Assembly: GCF_026212465.1 (NCBI RefSeq)
Contig: NC_080052.1
Coordinates: forward strand, 12,804,434 to 12,868,433
Reading direction: 5' to 3'
From: Amaranthus tricolor
Lineage: Eukaryota > Streptophyta > Magnoliopsida > Caryophyllales > Amaranthaceae
Length of the DNA: 64,000 nucleotides
Positions 10,568 to 21,833 of the stretch are shown here, one piece after another. Both the position numbers and the translations under genes were made by a program. The notes under the pieces were generated by a model that was not told where the DNA came from, searched no databases, and saw only the letters and a program-made list of their open reading frames with translations. Numbering within the stretch: the stretch's first letter is position 1; each line of letters starts with the position of its first letter.

Positions 10568-12073
10568 ATAGCGAAGGGGATTTGAGCAAATTATTAGTTG
10601 CAAATCCTACCTCTATCCAAATGATACGTACGTGGCCTTATTTGTGTTCATGGATACAACTTATAAAACAAACAAACAAAAGTGGCCATTTTGTGAAGTG
10701 ATCGAAATGACGCCAACCAATCACAACTTCTTGGTTGCGTGCTGTTTGATGCAAGATGAGGCGGCTGTGTCGTATTCGTGGGTGTTGCAGGGATTGAGAG
10801 ATATTTTCGACACAGCTCAGACTTTTAGCGTCATTGTAACCGATCAAGACGAAGGTTTATCTGCAGCTATTTGTGACGTCTTCCCAGGTAAAAAGGTTTT
10901 GTTGATTAATTATTGTCGTTTTATCTATTGAATATGTCTTAATTACGTTCAATGTTGTGTTTAATGTAGATGTGCGACATTTTTTATGCATTTGGCATAT
11001 TGCAATCGATGTTGAGAACATGGTGGACAAGTTGTGTGGCGGGAAAAGAAATCAACAAGGGCAGTTATTTAGGAAAAGTAGATGGAACCCCATGGTTGAG
11101 AGTTCTACAATCGACGAATTTAAACAGAGATAGCAATCGATGGTGACTACGTGGTCGGTTAGGAACAAAAAGGTCGTTCGGTATTTGGCTGGAACATGGA
11201 TTCCACTTAGAGAGAAATTTGTGCGTGTGTGGACGAATGAATTTTTACACATGGGTAACCAGACTACCAGCAGAGTTGAAAGCCAACACTCGTATTTCAA
11301 GTATTATCTTGGTAGCGGTAATAGCTCATTTGATACCTTGTTCAAAAGGGCACACTCACAGATTACAAACCAGCAAGCCAGGATCCGACAAGCGCTACAG
11401 GAATCCATGAATTCTGTAGCAAGGTCGTTGCGACAACATTTCTTTAGACCTTTATATCGCCACGTATCTATCTATGTCTTGGAGCAGCTGCGGCTTGAGC
11501 ATAACCGTATGTTAGATTTGGGTGATTATGTACTTAACAAATGCGGTTGTGTCCTTCAACACACCCATGGGTTGCCGTATGCTTGTTATTTATATATGTC
11601 CATCGGTTCACAAGGTGCTTCGTATTTGGATGACATTCATCCATTCTGGAGTACTTTGACGTACACAGAGGTAGGAGATGACACCAATGAAGGAGTACGA
11701 TACGCGAACGCCGATGATGGATGCACCGATGGCATTGTACTCTGCAACAACGTTTCTTAACATTGGCATTTTTTATTATGGTTCTGCTGACAGTAACCCG
11801 ATGTACAACTGTTTGGTTCTTCCGTTATGGAAAGCACCGAGCGTACATAGTGTAAATAAAGTTATACACATATGTTGGGTGAATGGAAATCATTTTGTTC
11901 AACTGTTAATGAATGACGATTCATCCCCACTGCCGTCCGTCCATCAACGTTGGAGAGAAGCAGTTGACAATTTTACTAGGCATATAGAAACACATTTTAC
12001 TAGTAGGATTATGCTCTGGAATAAACTATGCGGGCCACGACCACCACATGCTGTAAATTTAGATAGTTCATAG
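10568..12073 (+). pseudogene. FAR1-type MULE transposase with OTU-like C-terminus (copy 1), 5' part displaced
   Basis: Coding sequence resumes in mid-protein next to the CACTA end. It shows the MULE transposase domain (MDTTYKTNKQKWP, about 10650; IVTDQDEGLSAA, about 10835), an intron 10888-10969 (CAG/GT..TAG), then VRHFLCIWHI, a Cys-rich SWIM-like segment (KCGCVLQHTHGLPYAC, about 11540) and an OTU-like end with NGNHFVQ (about 11880) as the likely catalytic His region. Lesions: a frameshift near 10630, an in-frame TAG near 11130 shared with copy 2, and a deletion and frame change near 11690-11760 that removes the linker and the start of the OTU domain. The 5' half must lie beyond the CACTA insertions, left of the window. 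Confidence 0.85.
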
Positions 12074-12387
12074 TGTAACGTGATGTGTAAATCATTATTC
12101 AGTTGTATTATAGAAATTGTACACGGGATTCAATATGTAGATAGTCCATAGTTATAGTATTGTGTACGTTATTACTATAGAAAATGTAGATTAAATTCTT
12201 TATAAAAACTGTAGATTAAATTCTTTATAGAAATTGTAGATTAAATTCTTTGAGTATAGTAACGATATAAGTTAATAAAATCATGCATTGATGTAAACAT
12301 GAATTAAATTTAATGTAAATAAATAAACCTATTAATATAAATTAGTTTAAATATAGACTATGAAGGGCCGTGCCCCTTAAACGCTTG
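12074..12387. repeat. AT-rich spacer with 25-bp tandem repeat
   Basis: A unit starting TGTAGATTAAATTCTTTATA repeats three times at 12185-12255 with a 25-bp period. I see nothing else in the rest of the interval; it separates the ends of two convergent pseudogenes. Confidence 0.75.
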
Positions 12388-13689
12388 TCATTCGGCAAAT
12401 AAATCTTTACAATCATTAAGGTACACATCTAAGGCATGTCTTTCCCGAGGGTTCATTTCCGCGACAGGAGGCAGTCTCGTCAATGGAATCGACTCGGCCA
12501 TTCATTGACAAATAGAAAAAAATAAGGAAAAAGGGGGTGAATATGAATTTAAACAGCATTTAAATAACATAACGACATAAGAGAAAAAAATTAAATTAAA
12601 AAAACTTACGTATACCAATTTGCTTTCAGGTGGACCAAAACGGGTACTCGGTCCTTCACCGGGGACTACGTATGGGTGGGAGCACACTATGAACCAGTCA
12701 ACATAACTAGGTTCAGCCTCTGATGGAACAGATGCCCGACGAAGTGCCTGCTCACCAAGGCGGGCACTATAGGGGAACCTACTCCATGCCTCCAAGTACA
12801 TAGACGAAGAAGCAAACGTCACGAAGTAGGTACCGTGTGCCGGTCGCACAGCCTTGGTTGATCTCATAGGAGGGGGGGAATACCCTGCACAAAGCCAACC
12901 TGTCGCACTGTGGAACATAATCGTCATCTCCCTCCACGGCATGTGGAAGGTGTTCATATCCGGCTGCCACCTCTCCATGAAGGCCAATATCAAAGCACAG
13001 TCAATGTGCTGGTGCATAATGTACGGTAGACAGCCGAGGGAGTAGCAGGTAGAACATCGTACAACGCATCGGTCATATCCCTCAGCCCGATGATGGCCTC
13101 CAACGACCTCTTCCTACTACGGCATTCCAGAAGCGGAGGCGTACGCTCGGAGCTGTAAAAAATAAGTTTAGCTATGTGCCCCCCAAAGCTAGATATTAGT
13201 CGTGTATCTGTCGGCCCCCCGGGCTGGGGCGATGTGACTAACCAGTCTGTGCCAGCGGACTGCGAGCGCATACTCTCCCGTGGCGGCTCATTATCGACGA
13301 GACTATGTCCGGCGCGCTCAGATGCGCCTGAAGAACTAGGGCCCGCACGTGCGAATCTCCCATCGAGCCCCCAGACAATAGTCCAGTCCACCGAGCAAAA
13401 AGCAGGACCTTGGTATTCAACATCATCAGCATCATTATCCTCATCACTAGATACCCCCCAACTACTCTGGATGCTGCTAGCCTGGTCATCAACAGGGGTG
13501 CGCATTAGGTCCAACGCACTCGACCTTTGAGCCATACTGTGTCTCGCAGCCTCTTCCTGCCTAGCCCTTCTAGCAGAACCCGATACCCCCCTCTCATGCG
13601 GGTCCCCTCTGAGTAAGGTAGGCCTAGAACTATTACCTCTCAACAAGTGTCTAAAAAAACCCCTTTCCTTTTCCTTGATTGCTAGCCAT
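12388..13689 (-). pseudogene. Plant mobile domain (PMD) gene of transposon type
   Basis: Minus-strand exons encode a Ser/Arg-rich leader, then SFGGHIAKLIF and LLECRSRKRSLEAI, then HQHIDCALILAFMERWQP and TFHMPWREMTIMF, which mark the PMD (aminotransferase-like) family, then a block ending FGPPESKLVY with a good GTAAGT donor near 12602. A last exon (about 12500-12388) ends YLNDCKDLFAE-stop. The likely ATG is at 13689. It goes out of frame at a run of seven A on the + strand (13653-13659); one fewer would restore the frame into the long ORF. A second frame change lies near 13050, and the middle of the PMD looks shortened after REMTIMF. PMD proteins are known both as host proteins (MAIN/MAIL) and as passengers of Mutator-like transposons; the context here favours the latter. 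Confidence 0.75.
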
Positions 13690-14002
13690 TTACTACAATT
13701 TTTGATAATTTAAATAAATATTAATAATAAATGAACATAATCAAACGCTATGTTAAATTAACCACATGAACAAAAAACAACATTTAATTAGCAACAACAA
13801 AATTTAACTAATCATTATCAACAAATGTAATGTTACAACATATTTATTATTATGATTATTAATAATATTATTGTAATTAATTTTCTAAATTGAGAATAAT
13901 CATAATAATAATAACAATATTAACAAAAATAATAACATTAATAATAATCATAACAATAATAACACAAACAATAATAATAATCATAACGACCTCCTGGTTC
14001 AT
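13690..14002. repeat. AT-rich spacer with imperfect ATT/AAC trinucleotide repeats
   Basis: Imperfect AATAATAAT and ATAACAATA runs fill about 13840-13985. On the minus strand the third exon of the neighbouring MULE gene starts at 14002 and runs into this repeat, so the gene's original C-terminal exon seems to have been lost or overgrown here. Confidence 0.7.
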
Positions 14003-15119
14003 CTGCAATTATTGAGAATAAAGTTAGTAAGATAAAGATTTAACAAAGTAATTTAAACAACGGAAAGGAAAGTCATGTACCGGATAAATTGAAACTAAAC
14101 TTAATTCCAACTGAAGATTGTGTTTCACAACCACTACATCTACCACTAGATCTCCCGCGGGATAAAGATCTAGACCCTCGACCACGAGAAGATGATCTGC
14201 TATATTCAAATGCACTTTTATATCTTCTAAGTGTTTTGCTTGTGCTTGGTCTTCCCTTTCGAGGTGGACTTGCGTAAGGCTCAGGTATATCGGCTTCATC
14301 AGGGTGCAGTTCATACTCAAGTACCTGAGACAATCGTTGTACAACTGCGGGATTAGATTTTAGAACTTCATCGACCAGAGATTGAAAGTACTCTTTTTCA
14401 TCGGCGTTCGCGTATCATCCTCCTTCGTCGGTGTCATGTCCTACCTCTGTGTACTTCAAAGTACTCCAGAATGGATGAATGTCATCCAAATACAAAGCAC
14501 CATGTGAACCAATGGACATATATAAATAACAAGCACACGGCAATCCATGGGTGTGTTGAAGTACACAACCGCATTTGTTAAATACAAAAGCACCCGAATC
14601 TAATATACGGTTATGTTCAAGCCGCAGCTGCTCCAAGGCATAGATAGATACGTGGCGATATAAAGGTCTAAAGAAATGTTGTCGCAATGACCTTGCTACA
14701 GAATTCATGGATTCTTGTAGCGCTTGTTGGATCATGGCTTGCTGGTTTGTAATTTGTGCGTGTGCCCTTTTGAACAGGATATCAAATGAGCTATTACCGC
14801 TACCAGTGTAATACTTGAAAGACGAGTGTTGGCTTTCAACTCTGCTGGTAATTTGGTTACCCATGTGTAAACAATCATTCGTCCACGCACGCACAAATTT
14901 CTCTCTAAGTGGAATCCATGTTCCAGCCAAATACCGAACGACCTTTTTGTTCCTAATCGACCACGTATTCACGATCGCTTTCTATCTCTTTTCAAATTCG
15001 TCGATTGTAGAACTTTCAACCAAGGGATTTCATCTACTTTTCCTGAATACCTGCCCTTATTGATTTTGTTTCCCGCCACACAACTTGTCCACCATGTTCT
15101 CAACGTCGTTTGCAATATG
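14003..15119 (-). pseudogene. FAR1-type MULE transposase, copy 2, 3' part
   Basis: This continues the gene whose 5' half is at 28096-29778, on the other side of a Copia insertion. Reading minus, it gives the WHI motif, NTWSIRNKKVVRYLAGTWIP, the SWIM-like KCGCVLQHTHGLPCAC (about 14570), then a linker with PRKGRPSTSKTLRR and Ser/Arg-rich sequence (about 14265-14100), as in plant MULE transposases before their OTU domain. An intron fits 14080-14003 (GT..AG). Stops lie at Gln and Trp positions near 15060-15020 and at the KR-TAG shared with copy 1 (near 14985). No OTU domain follows. Confidence 0.85.
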
Positions 15120-15124
15120 CCAAA

Positions 15125-16312
15125 TGTTGGCCTCTTAAGGTTTTGATGATGACTTCACTTTTAAATAAACAAACATATTTTTAGAGATTGTTTTGTAGGT
15201 ATATATCCGATTTAGTTTGAATCGTTGATGAAGCCTATGACTTGGTTCGTGGAAGATGTACATGTCTTAATGTGTCCAAGATGTTAGATAAGTATTATAA
15301 TGTTCAAAGTAGATGTACAGTCTACTGTTCCTAAAATGAACATTCTGACTGAAGTTGAAGCTGGAGACAGTACGCTGTTCCTACGTAGCAGGTCTGGAGA
15401 ATAACATCGACTGAAAAATTGCGAATTAATTATTTTCTGTTTTTAAGTTGATGTAATGGTTAAGAATTAATTTAATTGCGTAATTATTAATAAATTGGTT
15501 GGCAAATCTATTTTTAGGTTTTCTAAAAATAGCCCAAGACTTTTTCTTAATTAGATTTAGATCTCCTATTTTTTAGGATCTTATGTTTTTAACTCCTATG
15601 CTATTTTTAGCATTAAGGAAACTGATTTTTCTTTGAGCAAATAACAGCCGGACACTTTCATAAATCCACCACCTTTTGCTTTGAGAACGTGGGGGTAGTG
15701 GGAGGTATGTCTGAGGAAACTGCTGGCTGTTCCCACTATAAATAGAAGGGACTTTGCTCGAACCAAAATCAATCCAAGAGAATAAAAGAGTGTCCATTAA
15801 AGGGAGATCATCTTAAGAAAAATATTTTCAGTTTTCCAATGCCAATTAATTTATTATATTTTTCTTAAGTAATTATTTTAATTTTTAATCTCTTGAGAAT
15901 TGGCCTTGTAAGGGTTAAATGAGTGTTTTGTTGTAATTAGACTTGTGGGAAGTCTATGGGAATAGAGAAGAGAAACGTGAGAAGAGAAAGAGAAGGAGAA
16001 AGTAGAGAAAGAGAATTAGGCCTAGAGTAGAGAAGCTTCGAGTGAAGCAAATTTGTTTTATGTAATTGTAATTGATTGCCTAAAACATAGTGAGAATTTT
16101 GAAATCCCGGGGGGTCGTGGTTTTTCCTTCTTATTAGGCCAAGAAGGTTTCCACGTAAAATCTTTGTCTCCTTTTTATTTCTTGCTTCTTAAGTTTAAGT
16201 TTTATTTTGTTTGCTAAAATTCCGCAAGTTAGAGAAAAAACGTAGTAAAACTCAATACACAACAATTCACCCCCTCTCTTGTTGCTTTTGATCATCTCTT
16301 CATATTCCAACA
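15125..16312 (+). repeat. Sirevirus 5' LTR
   Basis: It is 1188 bp, from TGTTGGCC to TTCCAACA. A TATA box (CTATAAATAG) lies near 15736-15746. It matches the 3' LTR with only about a dozen substitutions that I can count by eye, roughly 1 percent, so the insertion is young. Confidence 0.95.
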
Positions 16313-16314
16313 AT

Positions 16315-16327
16315 TGGTATCAGAGCC
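16315..16327 (+). promoter_or_regulatory. Primer binding site (initiator tRNA-Met)
   Basis: TGGTATCAGAGCC starts three bases after the LTR end. It is complementary to the 3' end of plant initiator tRNA-Met, the usual primer of Copia reverse transcription. Confidence 0.95.
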
Positions 16328-16380
16328 CTGTTCCTCATTTAATCAGGAAACCCTGAGAGCAGTATCATGTTCCCGCAGAG

Positions 16381-18192
16381 ATGTTGAAGATGAACGAGCG
16401 CATGGAAGAGGGGTACTCCACACAAAGGCCACCCATGTTTGATGGGAAATTCTATACTTACTGGAAAAATAGAATGGAAATCTTCATAAAAGCCGAAAAC
16501 TATCAAGTTTGGAGAGTTATTGATGTTGGAGACTTCGAGGTGATGACCATCAACTCCAATAACGAAGCTATTCCAAAACCAATCACTGAATATGAAAAAG
16601 AAGATTTTCAAAAGATGGAGATGAACGCTCTTGCTATCAAATTGCTTCACTGTGGTCTTGGACCCAATGAACACAATCGTATAATGGGTTGCAAAACTGC
16701 CAAGCAGATTTGGGACCTGCTGGAAGTTACCCATGAAGGTACTAGTGAAGTGAAGCGATCCAAGATCGACCTCCTAATGTCCAAATATGAAAGGTTTGTT
16801 ATGGAACCTAGAGAGAACATTCAAGAGATGTTCACCAGGTTCACAAATATCACGAATGAATTGGTCTCTCTTGGTAAGATCATTCCCGTTGATGAACAAG
16901 TTAGGAAAATACTTAGGAGTCTTCCTCAAGACGAACGCTGGAGAGCTAAGGTCACAGCCATTCAGGAATCGAAAGATTTCACCAAGTTTAATTTGGAAGA
17001 GTTGGCTGGTTCCCTCATGACTCATGAATTGCATTTGGGAACAGCTGACAGTTCCTGAAACAAAGGACTGGCTCTGGCAGCAGATGATAGTGAAGAATCA
17101 GAAGCTGGGGAAGAGGAAGCTGCTATGTTGGCACGAAAATTCAAAAAATTCTTCAGGAACAGCAGATATGGAAATCAAAGGAATAATAAAGAAAAAGGAA
17201 CTGCTAACATGAAGAAAAATTTTGAATGCCACAAATGTAAAAGTACTGACCACTTCATCAAAGATTGCCCTCTATGGAAGAATGAGAAGGGCAAGGGAAA
17301 GACAAGAGAAGCTGGAAGGATGCCTAAACAAGGAAACTTCAGAACTGATTTTCGAAAAGCTATGATCGCAGCTTGGGGTGATAGTGCAAGCGAAGCTGAA
17401 ACTGAAGTTCCAATAGAGGAAGAAACCGCAAATCTATGTCTCATGGCATCTCATGAAGAGTCTGAGGAAAAAGAGGTAATGTCTTCTGGTCCATCTCCTA
17501 AACAACTGTCTAATTTAAGTAAGAATAAATTAATCAAATTGCTGTTAGAGACACAAGAAAAGTTGAATGAAAAAACAGCTAAGTGTCTCCAAATTGAGAA
17601 GGAACTTAACTTAAGTAAAGATCATATCTCAAACCTAAATTCCTTTAGGATCGATGTGCAAAGTAGATTTTTTGATTTGTTAGATAAGAATATCATTTTA
17701 AATGAACAATTGGAGAAATTAAAGCAGGATTTCATTATTCTTAACATTGAATTAAATCAAAACAAATTGCTAGGATTAAAATTGGTTAAAAATGATAAAA
17801 CCACTCATGTGTTTAGCACGGAATTTCAAGAAATAAAATTAAAATTAGAATCATATGAAAAAGAAAATAAGTTTCTAAAAGATCAAATTAACTTAAGAAA
17901 AGGGAAAATCAATGAAATTCCCAAATGGATTCTAAATGCTAAAACCAAGAGTAAAGAAGGTCTAGGTTATGTTAAGAATGAAAAAAGGAAAAAGGTCTAT
18001 GTAGATCTCCCTAGTAGTAAAATCTGTTCCTTTTGTGGTAAAAATGGACACCTAAAATATCAATGTGTAAAAAGGGAACAGCACACTAAAGCAAATGAAA
18101 CTTATGTTGAATGCATATGGATTGAGAAACATGATTCAAATTTAATCGACAGGGAACCCAAGGCTGACTGGGTTCCTAAAACTAACCATTAG
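16381..18192 (+). pseudogene. Sirevirus gag with two CCHC zinc knuckles
   Basis: The ATG at 16381 opens a UBN2-type gag (RPPMFDGKFYTYWKNRM, KTAKQIWDLL), the capsid region that packages RNA. An in-frame TGA at 17056-17058 interrupts it; the same frame continues to 18192, consistent with a CGA-to-TGA change. The second part has a CCHC knuckle CHKCKSTDHFIKDC (about 17227), a Lys/Glu-rich coiled-coil-like stretch (17500-17900) and a second knuckle CSFCGKNGHLKYQC (about 18025). It ends in TAG at 18190-18192, in the same frame as protease-integrase. Two knuckles and a long gag are typical of Sireviruses. Confidence 0.9.
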
Positions 18193-19248
18193 TTTTCTTT
18201 ACAGGCTCAAGTGAGGGGGAACAACTCATGGTATCTCGACAGTGGGTGTTCCAAGCACATGACGGGTGATAAATCAAGATTTCTCTCACTTGAAGCGTAT
18301 GATGGGGGAACTGTAACCTTCGGTGACAATATGAAGGGTGAGATAATCGCCAAAGGAAAAGTTGGAAGATCAAGCTCCCATGCCATTGACAATGTATTTT
18401 TAGTCGAGAATCTAAAACACAATTTTTTAAGTATTTCTCAATTTTGTGACAAAGGTAATTCTGTTAAGTTTACTTCTGAACGATGTATAATTTCTAGGAA
18501 CAACACAGGAGACCCTGTACTAGAGGGAATCAGAAAAGGGAACACCTATGTGGTGGACCTGGACACTGTTCCCAGAAACAGTCTAACGTGTTTAAGCGTT
18601 ATAGAAGAAGACCCACTTCTTTGGCACAAGCGTCTAGGTCATGCTAGCTAATCATTGATTAACACCTTAAGATCAAGAGACCTAGTAAGAGGATTACCAG
18701 CAATAAAATTTCTCAAAAATGAAATTTGTGATCCTTGTGCTAAAGGAAAACAAGTGCGGTCATCCTTTAAATCAAAGTTTCTGGTGACTACCTCTAGACC
18801 ATTAGAATTAATTCATATGGATCTATGTGGACCTATGAGAACACAAAGTCGTAGTGGCAAAAGATATGTGTTTGTCATAGTTGATGATTTTAGTAGATTT
18901 ACTTGGACCTTATTTTTAGTAAGCAAAGATGAAGCTTTCGATGAGTTTGTATCTTTTGCTAATAAAATACAAAAATCTACCAATAATTCAATTGTTCACA
19001 TTAGATCGGATCATGGCAAAGAATTTGAAAACTCAAACTTCATGAATTATTGTGATGAACATGGTATAAATCATAATTTTTCCGCTCCTAGAACACCACA
19101 ACAAAATGGAGTGGTGGAAAGGAAGAATAGAACCTTAGAAGAAATGGCTAGGACCATGTTGATTGCTAGTGGTCTACCTAGGAATTTTTGGGCCGAGGCC
19201 GTCAATTCGTGTGTTTGGATGCAAATGTTTTGTTCATGTGAATGGTAA
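18193..19248 (+). pseudogene. Sirevirus protease and integrase (5' part of pol)
   Basis: The frame follows gag after one TAG. The aspartic protease motif is DSGCSKHMTG (about 18238). Next comes the integrase zinc region (LLWHKRLGHAS, then CDPCAKGKQ) and the catalytic core with HMDLCGP, IRSDHGKEFE and NGVVERKNRT carrying the D, D and E residues. A TAA at 18649-18651 interrupts the frame between the two halves of the zinc region. After AEAVN (about 19203) roughly 100 bp normally present before RVFGC is missing and the frame changes, so the integrase cannot be complete. Protease would cut the polyprotein; integrase would join the cDNA to host DNA. Confidence 0.9.
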
Positions 19249-20829
19249 ACGAAATATAGGTAAGTTTGATGAAAGAAGTGATAAAGCAGTATTCCTCGGT
19301 TATTCATCACATAGCAAAGCTTACAGAGTTTATAATAAGAGAACAATGTGCGTAGAGGAATCTATTCACATAATTTTTGATGAAACTAACTTTTCAACAA
19401 GTGAACAGGAAATAAAAAATATCAAAATAGGTCTTGCAAATTTAGAAGATGATGAAGATATGAAGGTGCAAGATCAAGGAACAGCAGGTGAACAGTCGAT
19501 ACAAGAAGATGCAGGAGAAACTGACCAAGTCCAGGAACTACCAACACAACAGGACCAGCAGACTGTTCCCAATCCAGCTGTTCCCACAGATGACCAAGAT
19601 GATCCAGTAGCTGAACAAAATGCAAATCAAGATGCTGAATCAGAACATGCTACTGTTCCCTCCAGAGAATTTGTGCCTAAACCGTGGAAATACCAAAGTT
19701 ATCATCCTCTTGATCTGATTATAAGTGATATGAATAAGGGAACACAAACCAGATCTCAACTGAGAAACTTTTTTGCACACTTTGCGTTCCTATCATCACT
19801 TGAACCCAAAAATCACGAAGAAGCTCTAAAGGATTCCGAATGGATAGTAGCCATGCAAGATGAATTAAATGAATTTGAAAGAAATAAAGTGTGGCACTTA
19901 GAACCCAAACCAAAAGGCAAGAAGGTAATTGGTTTGAAATGGGTATTTCGGATGAGCATGGAATAATTGTAAGAAACAAAGCAAGACTCGTGGTCAAAGG
20001 GTACAATCAACAAGAAGGTATTGATTATACTGAGACATTTGCTCCGGTAGCAAGGTTAGAGGCTATTAGAATTTTAATTTCTTTTGCTGCATTTATGAAT
20101 TTTAAATTATATCAAATGGATGTGAAATGTGCTTTCTTAAATGGATTTCTTGATGAAGAAGTGTTTGTTGAACAACCTCCAGGTTTTGAGAATACCTCTT
20201 GTCCTGATCATGTCCACAAGCTTGATAAAGCTCTATATGGCTTAAAGCAAGCTCCTAGGCAATGGTATGAAAGACTGTCAAAGTTTTTGATACAAAATAA
20301 CTTTGTTAGAGGAAAAATCGACAAAACCTTGTTCTTTAAGAATAAAGGTTTTCATATTTTGGTTGTTCAAATTTATGTTGATGATATTATTTTTGGTGCT
20401 ACTAATGATTTATTATGTAAGGAATTTGCTAACCTAATGGGCACAGAATTTGAAATGAGCATGATGGGAGAACTAAATTTCTTTCTTGGTTTACAAATTA
20501 AACAAACTGAAAATGGTATTTTTATTCATCAACAAAAATACATAAAAAAACTTCTTAAGAAGTATGGGCTAAACAATTATAAAACCAACCATACACCCAT
20601 GGCTACAAATGTTAGATTAGATGAAGAACTAAAAGGAACTAACGTAGATCAAACAATGTATCAAGGCATGATAGGTTCCTTATTATATCTAACTGCTAGT
20701 AGACCTGATATTGCTTTTAGTGTTGGTTTATGTGCTAGATTTCAATCAAATTCTAAAGAATCACATTTCACGGCAGTCAAACGAATTTTAAGATATTTGA
20801 AGGGAACAGACGACTTGTCCTTATTTTAA
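19215..20829 (+). pseudogene. Sirevirus integrase C-terminus and reverse transcriptase
   Basis: Two frames cover this region. The first (to 19966) has RVFGCKCFVHVNGKRN and the acidic, Gln-rich linker between integrase and RT. The second (from about 19950) has the RVT_2 core with [20 protein letters not shown] and the catalytic YVDDIIFG (about 20374), which is intact. The frame break at about 19950 fits a short deletion right after KWVFR. The frame is lost again at 20829 by a small indel, just before RNase H. Confidence 0.9.
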
Positions 20830-21313
20830 AAGTGATGTTTATGATTTAAAAGGTTTTAGTGATGCAGATTATGCAGGTGATCTAGTTAATAGAAAAAGCA
20901 CGTCAGGTATGGTACAATTTCTTGGCTCTTGTTTAGTTTCATGGAGTTCCAAGAAACAAAACACGGTTGCATTATCCACAGCCGAAGCTGAATACGTGGC
21001 TGCAGCAGCTTGCTGTTCCCAAATGCTTTGGATAAAACAGCAACTAAGAGATTTTGGTATTAAATTTGAATGCGTTCCTATTTATTGTGATAATACCAGT
21101 GCCATATGTATATCTAAAGATCCAGTGCATCATTCACGAGCTAAACATATACATATTAGACATTATTTTCTTAAGGATAATGTAGAAAACAAAAATATTA
21201 TATTAAAGCATGTTAATACTAATGAACAAGTTGCAGACATTCTGACCAAACCACTTCCAAGAGAACAATATGAAAAGATGAGATTGGAACTTGGTATGAT
21301 CAAGCTCCACTAA
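20830..21313 (+). pseudogene. Sirevirus RNase H and pol C-terminus
   Basis: The sequence gives GFSDADYAGD, RKSTSGM and LSTAEAEYVAAAACCSQ, then DILTKPLPREQYEKMRLELGM and a stop at 21311-21313. This is the Copia-type RNase H that removes the RNA strand from the hybrid. The catalytic Asp of the SDADYAGD motif and the Glu of AEAEY are present. It is out of frame with the RT upstream because of an indel near 20829. Confidence 0.9.
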
Positions 21314-21833
21314 AGATGGTTGCATAAAATTTCCAATGAAGCATCATGAAAAAAGAGGGTCAGGAATCAACCTCAAAATTTTGATTGAAAATCAATTATT
21401 GCATGAATCAGGTAAACACGTAATGAAGTTTGTACTATGAATATTTTCTTGTTTGCATGTTGTTAGTTTGATCAAACCACAGCAATATGTTCGTTATTTT
21501 CTTTATAATTTTTTTATATCATAATTCATCATTTTTTTTTATTTTGTTTTCATACTTTAATTTAATATTCATAATTTATTCATATTTCACATTTTTCTTA
21601 AAAATGTACGGCCAACTAAAATTAAAAACAATAGGAAACGGTTTTCAATCCCATCACTTCAAAATCCTTCCATATTAAACGCAATGATTAGAACATTAAA
21701 GGGATTGGACTTGAGGTAACCGTCACTTCACCGCTTTATTAACCTTTCCCGTACTTCACACTTCACACATCTTCTTCAAAAACCGTCTCAAGAAACCGTC
21801 CCCCTTCTTCTTTCAACCTTTCAAAATTCAAAC
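21314..21833 (+). other. Pol to envelope-like ORF spacer
   Basis: 520 bp, mostly T-rich (21480-21600). The last about 120 bp, from GGTAACCGTCACTTC at 21715, begin the unit that is duplicated downstream, so they probably hold the leader of the envelope-like ORF. I see no coding sequence. Confidence 0.6.

Noticed and set aside
16315..16327. tRNA gene (also 37619 and 52127)
   Set aside because: Only the 3'-end complement of tRNA-Met is present, directly beside LTRs; these are primer binding sites.
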